This document shows, piece after piece, positions 39,840 to 51,000 of a stretch of 64,000 bases of DNA. Every line of letters begins with the position of its first letter. Position 1 is the stretch's first letter. The position numbers were made by a program, and so were the translations under genes. The notes beneath the pieces are model-generated. The model was not told the DNA's origin. It made no database searches and saw only the letters and a list, made by a program, of their open reading frames with translations. The stretch lies in contig CM062208.1 in assembly GCA_031216445.1 (NCBI GenBank), forward strand, positions 2,633,501 through 2,697,500. Reading direction: 5' to 3'. The stretch comes from Lateolabrax maculatus (lineage: Eukaryota; Chordata; Actinopteri; Acropomatiformes; Lateolabracidae).

Positions 39840-40204
39840 TGTTCATCCCCTCACAGGTGGCGGCACTGGATGTCGTCTGAACCAGGGTAACAGCTGGACA
39901 GAGTGGAAGAGTTTCCTGTTCATGTACTGTAATCTTGTGCATTGGGACCCTGGGGAGCCCTGATGCGGACGTGGCATCCATCAATGGCTCCGACGTGTTG
40001 GAAGCCGTGGCCGACTTCAGCACACTGTGCCAGTGAGGGGCAGTGGAACACTTTGTCCAGGAAAGACAGGATTGCGTCGCAAATCTGATGTACAACATCA
40101 AACACCGTCATCTTTGACATCTCGAAGACCACGGAGACAACGGTGTAAAACAGTTCATGTGCCAGCCGGTAGACCACCATGAGGACCTCCATATACCCAA
40201 CCAC
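39840..40204 (-). pseudogene. PIF/Harbinger transposase fragment (HARBI1-like)
   Basis: The minus strand reads VYRLAHELFYTVVSVVFEMS, KMTVFDVVHQICDAILSFLD, then VGHGFQHVGAIDGCHVRIRA and PQGPNAQDY. This is the helix-turn-helix region and the first catalytic block of the DDE nuclease; the Asp in GAIDG is the first catalytic residue. The protein ends soon after, so the second Asp and the Glu are missing. A short deletion lies inside the usual segment between GFQ and GAIDG. It is a dead copy. HARBI1 host genes are longer and intact, so this is a mobile-element relic and not the host gene. Confidence 0.75.
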
Positions 40205-40270
40205 AGGTCTTCCCCTCCTGAAAACGGCCTTCGGTGCCTCAGAAAATGGCCTACACAGTCAACCAGCATG

Positions 40271-42510
40271 TCTTTTAATCTCCTCTAAAAGACAAAATAA
40301 AGTGTAAATACATAACTAATGTGCTGTATTTCTTGTCTTCTTTTCGTTTTCAAACCTAATAATGCATTTTTGCTGTGTAAGGCAAAAACATATCGACCAT
40401 ATTCTACATAGAAACACATTAGATATGGCGGAACAATTTCAGTTATGCTTTGGTGGCATGTTCAATTTAAGCATGCTCTGTGATCTATGACCCGCTGTAA
40501 GGTGAACCGCACAGCAGCAGCAGCAGGCTCCATATCGCCCATTTCACTCTATAACTCTGATACTCCCCAGCTCCACTTCTAAAGGCCACTAATTGAAGAT
40601 AGGCTCATGGGGATATATACTACTCTGCTGGGTAGACAGGTTATTGGCCACTCATTTAGTGCAGTAGTGTTGGTTTAAATTGATTATCTGATAGTAATGT
40701 CTTTGGGGAATCAACAATTTTGTCACATCCACAGCCTGTTTCAGCCAAAGCAACTTCAAAGCACATTCAAGTCAACATTTCAAGGCGTTTATTGAGTTGT
40801 GTGGTGGCTCTTAAGTAATGATATGCATAGGCAAATAATCAGATCATAATTAACCAAAACATACAAGTCTCTCTTTCAAAAAAAAGATATGAGATATGAG
40901 TTGTTTGGAGCTGGATTAAGTTTTTAACTCAACATGTTTGAAACTTTACAGTAGATTTGTGGGCCCAGCACATTATGCCTATCTTTCACACATTTAACAG
41001 TTGGTTTAATGCAATCAGACTAATTGGGATTCATGTTGACAAAAATGAGCGGACAGGAGGTTGAGCGTGGGCAACCATTCTCAATGTGACAACCCTTTTG
41101 TTTCACTTCCTTTTTTAATTTCAATGCCAACCTTATATAATAATGTAATGTAATGAAGTAATGGTTTTCACCCAGTTGTCCATGTTTATGTAGGCTGCAT
41201 GAAACAACACGGTAAGAACGCACAGGGCAAAGTAGTTGTAGTTTCACCACGGCAGACCCACGTCAATAACTCAATGACGCATTATTACCTAGGCTAGACT
41301 CGGCTAAGTGCAGTCGGATTCTCTCCTAATGACGAGAGAAGTGTTTAGCAAAAGACATAGGACATAATGTGGCTATTCTGCCCGAAGCCATAGTCACAGA
41401 AACATGTGTCCTATCCTCCTCTCTCACTGATTTGGTAAATTATTTGTCTCTTCACTCCATTTTAAGTTGTCTCTCAAATGAGCTCGAAGCAACACAGGCA
41501 ATGAAACACACACAAACTCAGACAAACACACTCCTCAGACTTTAGCGTTAGGCCATGAAATATTTAAAATGAGGGTGTTGAGGGCCCTCAGAATTGATGG
41601 ATCTATGAGAACGCCTGAGCACAAAGTAATAAATAGTCGATTTTAGAGTGTTCACCCATCTACATGCCCGGGGCCATTAACCGAATATGCACTGGCAAAA
41701 TTTTCCACTTGCCTACACTCAAACACATACACACATCTATCTTCTATAAAGCAAGTAAACAGAGGATCATGCGGGGCATGTTCCTGCCTGTACACAAGAT
41801 TGTTACTTGAGGGAGCATGAATTAATGAAACCTCATAAGGTTTTGTGATGACTCTTGACAGTGTTTACTTCACCCGATCAATTCTTGTTACTGATCTGCC
41901 GGGCGTCCTCGGCAGCTGTGCTTCCAGCCGTCTGTCTCCTCTCTCACAATGAGGCTGCTCTCATGTGCATCGTTTTGAATATTTTGATAGAAATTAAAAC
42001 GGTGGTTTCTTTGAGGAATGCAGAATCCCTCCAGATATGGTGTGAGTCTTTCTCTGGGTGTTTAAAGGTTGCTAACTGGATGGTATTTGGATTTGCGGTG
42101 CAGATATTGGATATATTATACAAATACTCATCTAATTACACTGAACATTTCAAGTTTTCAGTGTTAGTCCCAGAGGTTTACCCTTGGCAGGACTATAAAA
42201 GTGTCTGTAACATTTAGACCATGGTAAAACAGAATTAATATCCAAGATACTTTGGCTAGAAATAGAAATAACACAATAATAACAGTATTTGCAAATGCAT
42301 ATGTGATCAAAATGTTGTATGTGAGAATAAGTTAAAAATAAGAGCTTGATATTAGAGGCCAAATGTCCACTCGGTGAGCTTTAATAAACAGTTTAGTGCT
42401 CATACAGGTCTAGTTCAAGTCACAAATCAGATGTTAGAGAGCTGACTTCTCAAGTTCTCCTTTCACAATGGTATCGATCACTCTCCCCTTTCTCTCTCCT
42501 CTCCTCGCAG
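40271..42510. other. No gene recognised upstream of the first kcnh3 exon seen
   Basis: The stretch was read for the expected kcnh3 first exon (MP-MxGLLAPQNTFLDTIATR) and it was not found. The 120-residue frame at 41855-42217 has no family match. A small (CAG)5 lies near 40513. Confidence 0.55.
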
Positions 42511-42744
42511 ACAGCAACTTTGTTCTGGGAAACGCCCAGGTGCAGTCGCTCTACCCCATCGTCTACTGCTCCGACGGCTTCTGCGAGCTCACGGGTTACG
42601 CCCGAGCCGAGCTCATGCAGAAGAGCTGCGCCTGTCACTTCCTGTACGGCCCGGAAACGAGCGACCGGTTAACAGCCCAGATCCAAGGAGCCCTGGACGA
42701 GAGGAGCGAGTTCAAGACCGAGCTGGTCTTCTACAAGAAGGAAG
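42511..42744 (+). CDS. kcnh3: kcnh3 exon: core of the N-terminal PAS (eag) domain
   Basis: The acceptor is a pyrimidine tract ending CTCGCAG at 42510. The donor is GAAG followed by GTGAGA at 42745. The exon starts with AC, completing a His codon split after its first base, as expected for the conserved GTH-SNF junction of ELK channels. About 78 residues follow, with YPIVYCSDGFCELTGY, the ELMQKSCACHFLYGPET stretch and the FKTELVFYKKEG end. In this family the PAS domain packs against the C-terminal CNBHD and tunes gating. Codons are rich in G and C at third positions, unlike the flanking AT-rich intron, which supports real coding. It ends in phase 1. Confidence 0.93.
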
Positions 42745-45700
42745 GTGAGACCGCTCGAGCGTTCATTTGTGTGTTTACTTTTACTTTGGTTTTACATTTA
42801 CTTTGTGAAGTATTTAAATATTCATACGGTGTAAAAACAAATTAACATTTGCTCAGACATTCTCCACCAGCCACTTAACCTAAGAACATAAGGAAATAAA
42901 GTAGTCTGGTGTTCAGTTTTTGCATGAAAATCTGCAGGCAAACACTGCATGATTGGCAGAAGTAGCAACTTAAGTTTCTAACTTTTAAAAAGGAATTTGA
43001 GTTATTTGTAGTCATTTGTAAGTCATTTGATTCATTTCAGGTAAAAAAAATAAAAAATACCTGTTCGGAGCCACAACTGGATTTTAAAAATAATTTTGAG
43101 TGAAAAAAGCATATTTGCTGGCACATTGACGTGAAATGTGTTTCATGTGATTTTTAATAGTTTCTTACTGTGTCCATTAGCGGCCTATTTCACATCAGGT
43201 GAAAGCACATTTCTATTCTAAAATGGGACATTACTGTAAATATGTGTTGAACCTTTGGACCACTTAAAAAATATTTTTTTGCCATGTGGATACAGAACAC
43301 ATCAATATATTTGCTTGTGTGGAAATTCAAGCTGCCCAGATACCACTGGTAATGTTTTTGGAAAACAGTCACGTTGGTTACATCTTAACTGGAAATAATC
43401 CCTCCAGTTGTTCAATTGGGCCAATAACTGAGGATTTGCATCTCATAATTATTACTAACAGGCACAGAAAGTTCATTTCTGAAGTGGTTGGTAAGTAATG
43501 CATCTGTTTGTGCAGTTGTTATAAAAAAGCTTTTCTTTTCTCTTCTCAAGACCACTGAGCAAAGCCATTAACGCTCCCAACAGCTCAAGTGGACCGGCTC
43601 AGTGGCCAACAGATCACACTGTGATTGCACTGTGCAGCTTCACAGTGTAAAAGTGTGTGAAGTCTGAACAGGGTGTTCTTAAAAATTGAACATTTATGCA
43701 ATACTTCCCTGGATGGATAAACGGGGGAAAAAAAACAACCATTCCAAAAATGAATTTATGTTTTTTTAAAGAAATCCTGCTGACAAACATAGTATACACT
43801 GCACCTGTTATACCAGACTTCATATGTACAAGTCAGCTGACTGAGGGAATGAATGTATGAATTACTGAGTCATGCATTTATTAAAGGAAACCATGGTTAT
43901 TTTATGTGCAAAGTCAAAAGAGCTTTTATCTTGCAATGGCTACCACATGTGTTTCACCACAAAACAATCCACGCCAATAAAAAGGTAGAAAATACATACA
44001 ACTTCATATGAATGCCATCAATAGATGAATGAATAGATGATTTCTAGTAATATGAGAGTGGATTCACTTGGCGTGGTTTGCCGAAGCTTTAGAATGAGCA
44101 ATAAAGTGTGTGTAGGGAAGACGAAGAGATATCCGCTCTTTATTAATTATTAAAAAATCAAAGCTGTGAATTGTGATGAAAGGGAGAAAAATAAGTGAGG
44201 AGGTTAATAGGCAAAGACAGAGTCCACAAAGAAGGAATAAGACCAGTGAGAGTCACTTATAGATGGAAGAGAGGCAGAGGGACACATCTGCTCCTCTGAG
44301 ATATAAACCTATAAGAAAGAGCAGCAGGTTGTAAAAGCCTGTTCCTCACAAACACACACAAATTACAAATTAGAAGTGTTTCAGGCATTTATCAGCTCTC
44401 CATGAGCTCACATTAGCATTTTAGCTGTTCTCCAGGGGAGCAAGAAAAAGAATAAACACAATTATATCCAGTTCTCTCACTCAGATCACCATAGTTCCCT
44501 CACCAACGCCTGGGGCACACTTTTAAAATTGCATTTTATCCACTGAGTACACACTCATAAGATATTCATATCAACATGATTTACAACACAATATATTTAG
44601 CATATTCTGCATATACTCCTTATAGTCACAGGTCAGTTAATATATACTGACTGGAGTGACTGGGAATAAATATGAATAGTTACAGAAACATTAAAGAGAA
44701 CATTAGTGTAGTGTGGTATAAAAGTAATTTTTAGAGATTGATGAGTAAAATACAAACACATAGAAGTGTATTCACTTAAAACAGTATTGTAATAAGTATT
44801 TTTTAGGTAATAAGTGGAAATAATGTTTGTAAAGTTACCATGGGGTATATTTTCAGGTATTATGGACATAACTGGTAATATTAATTTTCATCTGTAATTG
44901 TACTGAGATCACAAGTTTTCACTTATAAATATTCCAAAGAAACAGTAAATATTGCTCTTACAGGCCAAGGGAATTATTGTGAAATGCCTGAGTTTGTGAC
45001 ATTTCTCCATTTCCAGTTTTTCTAGGAAATATGTTGCATATTTGAGAGGCAGCACACGGCACACTTAGAGTAATATGGCATCGAGCCACACTGCTGCAGT
45101 GGCATGGTTAAAGATAATGGTGACAATGAAAGAAGGGCTCATGCCTGCACAATTACTCCATGCCACAAAGGTTTAATAAAAATATTAATATGATATTAAT
45201 AATATAATAATAAAGGTAAAGTAAAACTTTACTTAAAAGGCCCTTCACACCCCTGGTACAACCACACAGGTGAGTTCACTTTGTTCAGTCGTCAACTCAC
45301 TATTTTTAGCAGTCATTATACACAGAGCAATGCAGGAGCAACGGCATGGCAGGCTGTAAACTTTGCACACCGAGTCTCAAAATAATCTAACCACAGAGCT
45401 ACCTGTGATGGAAGCAGAGAACCTTGAGCGTTCAGCTGACAGCGCTGACAGGCGCCCAGCAGGAGAGACGCTCCGTGGTTTATAACTGAACTCTGACCAG
45501 GAGATACACTTTTTGTTTCTCCGACTGTGTGGAAAATGATGGGCTAACGCATTAAAATGTGGGACTTACAGGTAAAACATGAGACTGACATAGGCTGATA
45601 TGGAAGTTTAGTCTGGGACAGTTGAACTGACAATAACTGGGCAGGTGAGGGAATAATATATTTCTCATATTTGATGGTTGTAGGTGTAGTTTCCCCCCAG

Positions 45701-47998
45701 GGAATTTAATAACAACTAGTGGTAGCAAAGCAATCACTGGTGAAATGATTGAGTAGTTACCTGCTATGTTACTTCACAATAATAAACCCATCTAACCTTG
45801 TTACCTTATAACCCCTAATGTAACTAATGAAATAATCATAAATATATATATTAATGACAGCCTTATACTTGGCTATTAGTTATGCATGGAGAGGCAGAAC
45901 AGAAGCCAGTACATTTTGTTTCAACTGCTATTGTTTACCATTGTGTTCCAGTCAAACGGGGACAAATCCAGCCTCAATATGGCTGATGTTTTTATTGAGG
46001 CAATCCTCCCACTTGTTTAAATGCATTATGTACATGCATGATCCCCTGTTGGGAATTAGTGTCAGAGTTGCAGGGAACAGTATGCAATTTACCAAATGTG
46101 GCCCATAAAGTCAGAGATCACAGGTGAGTAACAGAAAACCAAAACAGCTTGTTTCAGCCTGATGTTCATGTATTTATGCATCAGCCAGCAGCTAAACGTA
46201 TCAACAAATCCCACGAAAAGACCAAAACCAACAATGAATTGTGTAGCCACAGATTGATATTTATCTTCTTCCTCCATTGTTGTCCAAAAACTATTAAAAA
46301 CACATCAATGAGCCTCACTGTTGCACTGGGCGACATGTTCCTTCATCATCCTCACTCACTGTGCGTCAAATACATTTATCCACAGCTGGAAATAGTCTCC
46401 AACAAATTCAATATTTACTCCCATTTGAGGAGCATTTGCTTAAAAACTACAGTGCCCAGCTGTTTAAGGAGCTTTCTTCTTCCTTTCACTTTTTTAAAAG
46501 AATAACACTATATATTTGAGACCATCATTTGAAGAAAGTATGGGCTTTGAGTGCTTACGATGAGAGAAAAATATAGAATATCTCCTTTAAGAAAAGTTAT
46601 AAAAATGATATGTTTTGTCTGTTTATTAATTATACTGAACGTTGTGGCAGTGACATACACTGGTGGTCACAGGAGCAACAAAGCATTAAAACACTGACAC
46701 TGATTTAATTACGATTCTTAACATCTGCTCGACTCCTCCTCAGCAATATCGTCACAAAGACAGATGGCTTAAATGATGCATGTTCTGTGGCGGTAACAAA
46801 TGTGATCCAAGGCCAATTGGCAAGGCAGTCTGAAGAATCCCATGTGGCGAAGGTGTGCGTGTTTCTGTGTTTTTTTTAGCAGAGGCACAGGCTCGTGGGG
46901 CTTTAAAATAAATCTATGGCTCTTGCAATCTCTCACTGCGTCTACTCACATGGGGATCTAGTGAATTCTGAAGGTATAGACAGCACAGAGGAAGCAGCTT
47001 TTCATCCAGGCTGAGGGACCGCTATGAATACAGTCTCATTATAGCTGCAGGCACCCCTGAATGTAATGAACATACAGTCACACATGGAAAAGTTCTGGCA
47101 ACATAACGCCCTCTCAAATTATTCCCCTATGAATGATGTTAGCAATTTTATCACTGACACATAGAAAAAATACTTTGAAACCTTATTAAGACAATCAGTA
47201 TTAGAGGGGTGACCATATTAAGACGTAGTCACTTCGTTCATCCTAACATTTCTTTCCTTGATTCATTTTTACTGCACTACTACACTGAGCACCTAATTTA
47301 TAGTCCAAGTGTGTTTTGAGGGGCCAACTCAGTTTCTCTGCCAATATGTATTTCACACAACACGAGCAAATCACAGGGATTTAAACATGAGAGCTCAGCC
47401 TGGTTTTCTTATAACTGTCACTGAGTCACTCACGCCTACCTTTCTATACGGGCTCCCATTCCCCACGGTGTGAGGGTAACGTTAAAATTAATCATACAAA
47501 AGTTGGACATGTGAACATGCGGTGGAGACAGGGACAGTGGGTGACATTACAGACCGAAAACACATTACTGGTTAGTCTAGACCCTTTATCCACAGGCAGT
47601 GGTGGAAAGTAAGGAAAGTACATTCACTCAAGAACTGTACTTAAGTACAACTTTGAGTTACTTTACTTCAGTATTTGTCTTTGTTATGCTTCTTTATACT
47701 CCCTCTCCACTACAAGTCAGAGGGATATATTGTACTTTTTACTACATTTACAGCCTATATTATTCTGAAATTGACTATTCTACATAATGAGTGCTTTATT
47801 TTTGTACTCTTAAGTATATTTTAATGCTAATACTTTTGTGCTATTACTACTTTTATAACATCCTAAAGGCAACATCAATGTCTGAACGCCATCCGATAGT
47901 TGAGATTTTTCACTCGCAGCCACATATGTGAAACTCATGATACCTTAATGTGAGATTTCAGTCTGGATCAATGGGGTGGACTGCCCCCCCCCCCCCCA

Positions 47999-48047
<49 letters not shown>

Positions 48048-51000
48048 TGGTTAACTTCACTTTCTCTATGCCACTAATTGTAAAATGAACCAATTAAAGT
48101 AATTTAAAAGTCATTCAGTGCATTAGTGACACTCTGTGTTCATCTGTTTAAAACCCACCATTATGTGACATCAGTGTACATTTCTAAACACCTTCAATTT
48201 CTGTGTAGAAGTAGTTAGACCTTCACAGGCGGTACACAATCCCTTACCGGTCGTCTATTTGCTCCCAGGTGAGAATAGTCAAACGGCAGATGTTTCGCTT
48301 TTTACACCCGGCCCCCTGAGGAAGTAAACTGATGTAGTAAGAAATCCGACGAAGTACAAAAAGGATGGAGGACGTGGTGGATGAACGACCTCTGCTTGGG
48401 AGACTGGTGTCTGAGTCCTGAGATAGTCTAGGATCTAGTCTAGTCTATTTGGTTAGGCTTAGGCAGAAATATTTATCTAGTATAGCTTATAAAACCTTAG
48501 TTAGCCGAATTGAATATGCAACTTCATTTAAAAAACATGTGCAAATTGCATTGTTGGCTACTAACACCTGCGTGCAAATAGCATCTGCCTGCAGGGTTTT
48601 GTTCTCTGAGCTGGAAATGTAGTTTTGTAAATCATCAATCAATCGCAGCATCACATCACCAAAATGTTCAAAGAGGTCTGAGGAAAAGAAAAGAAAAAAC
48701 ACAAACCAGTGGTCTCTAAGCTGTTAATATAAAAGCCTCTGGTGTTTATTATTTGGATCCATGAGGGCAACAAGGTTATGCAGAGAAATAGCCTGATGGT
48801 ATTTAGCAGCACATCATATTTCAATGTGCATTTGGGTGGAAAAGATGCATTGACGGTGTATGTTTGCATGCGTGATCTCTCCAGGTTCACAGTTCTGGTG
48901 TCTTCTGGACATCGTACCCATTAAGAATGAAAAGGGTGAAGTGGTTTTGTTCCTCGTGTCCCACAAAGACATCAGTGACAAGAAGAAGGACCAGGATTCT
49001 GAGCAAGGACCTGACACAGGTGAGTTTTTTTTTTTTTTATATATATATATATAAATGCCATTTTAACTCAATGACCACTAACAAACTTTTCCCAGAGCTT
49101 TCAGTTGTATCTCACGGTCTTCATCAGTGAACGCTGTCTTAGTTATTGTGGCCGACCGTCTTTGTTATCACACGGTCGAAGTTCCACGCTCGATGATAAC
49201 TGAGTCAACCCCTGTTGTGCTGAAGACCATGAGATGTAGTTGAAAGCTCCGGAAGTTCATAATGTTTTTAATGCAATATGCTGCATCTGTAACCTACAAA
49301 TCGGTAATGGAGGATTAATAAAAAACACATTAAACGTGTTTGGAGACCATGTGTTTTTATATTTTATTATTTTATTATTATTATCATTATATTTTTCATT
49401 ATGTCAACAGTGTAACATTTTGGTTGTTTTCATGTTTCACAAGGGCTGATTCAAATAAAAAAAGCCGGTTCCTCACCGTCCCCCATGTTGGCTGTATAGT
49501 TTGAACATAATTGTAATTACCCTTCAGCAGAGGGCGACAGCAGGCAGCACGTTTTGCCTTTTAGCTGTTAAGTGCCACTGCAGTTATTATAATTTTAAGC
49601 AATCAACAATTAAGCGTCAATTAATCATTTTCATCACTTTTTTCATCCTGCGTCTTTTCCCCGGTGTAAATCTCACCCTGATTTAATAAGTGTGTCTGTC
49701 GATTTGAATATTACATTAATATTAATGACTGCCCCCATTAAATGCACATGGTGAACCATAAACAATCTGTCAGAGATGAAACACGGCTCGCCACCTGATA
49801 TGATAATGCAGATACTTGATGGGGGAGGCCACAATTGAAATTACTAGGCAGTATTTGTGACTTAATTAGAGGCAGTCAGGAATTAATGGCTGGCGGGAAA
49901 TGTGCCACAATTGATGACTTTACACCTTGTAAATAGATAGATCTTAAAATATTCTTATATCTAAAAATAACTGTTCACCAATCTTACTGAGACTCTCCAA
50001 GGAAGAAGAGCTTCAGTACGTTCAAGTGATGAATGCTGTGTTCGAAATCTCACGATAAACGTACTGCGTACTACACACTCAATCAGTATGTTCTGCACAC
50101 TGTCTACTAAAGGATTGATTAAGTATGCCATTACACGCAGACTGTTCACACTGAAGTATACTCAAGCAATACGTCTTCTCTGCATCATGACTGTTTCGAT
50201 CATGACATTGCAGTCCCAGTTTCCATTAAATGAAAATTGTTTATCACAAATGTAAATCAGCACCTTTTCCATTATATATATATGTGAGTTTTCCTCTTAA
50301 CTGGACCTTAACGTCCAGGGTCCTGAGTAGCTCCCGCTCCACGTTCACTCGCTATCGTTCGCAATGCATTTTGGGGCGGTTGAGTCAGTCCACTACGCTG
50401 ACGTCATACTTAGTATGAATATGTGCTTCCGAACACAGCCAAAGTCCTGTAGCCGTAGTGGTCAAGACAGGAACAAAGGACGAAATCAGGTGACGTTACC
50501 ATCCAACTGCAACATCTACGTAGGGAGGAGGTCGGGGGGGAAGGGTCCTGAATGTCTGGGGGCCACAGGTCTGTGAGCCAAAGCGAAGGGAGGAGGGCCC
50601 CACATCCGATTTACCAAACCTGAAAGTGTTCACGTTTCTCAGCTCAAGACTTTAAGTAGTCTGAACATATTTTTTATAAGTTTTTTGTTGGGTAAAAATA
50701 AATACTTAAGTATTCTTACTTGTTGTATGTTTGGAGGAAATAAATACTTTGCTAAATTACCTAAAAAATACAACGTGGTTGACATTAAATTAAGTTTAGG
50801 TGATGTTAGCGTGATGTAAAACCATGTGAAACAGACTGTCAGATTAAAAATCCTTTGGAGTAGAACTGCAAACATACAAGTCCCCCAAACTTAACAAAGT
50901 ACTTATTTTAACCCAAACCATGAGCTTTCCCTAAACTCATCCAAGTGTTTTTTCCCTGTAAACCTAACCAAACCTTAATTAACCATAGTGTTATCCTGCC

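Larger units (their letters stand above)
38930..40270. mobile_element. Decayed PIF/Harbinger element with two convergent ORF fragments
   Basis: The boundaries are approximate. A Myb-like fragment on the plus strand and a transposase fragment on the minus strand lie tail to tail, the usual two-gene plan of autonomous Harbinger transposons. The left side (38940-39180) has several AGGAAAGG and CCTTTCCT words in opposed orientation. I could not pair terminal inverted repeats or target-site duplications by eye. Confidence 0.55.
42745..48884 (+). other. kcnh3 intron, 6140 bp
   Basis: This intron separates the two PAS exons. It is AT-rich and contains a SINE-like fragment (about 43540-43690), a member of the repeat family with the ACAAATCCCACGAAAAGACC core (46190-46505), a copy of the GTGGTGGAAAGTA repeat (47598-47850) and a C-run plus (GT)23 microsatellite (47984-48046). 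I saw no coding exon, tRNA or hairpin RNA gene in the rest. Confidence 0.75.

Noticed and set aside
41855..42217. 120-residue plus frame just upstream of the first kcnh3 exon, as a possible N-terminal exon
   Set aside because: It lacks the LLAPQNTFLDTIATRFDG block expected for the channel N terminus and has no donor matching phase 1.
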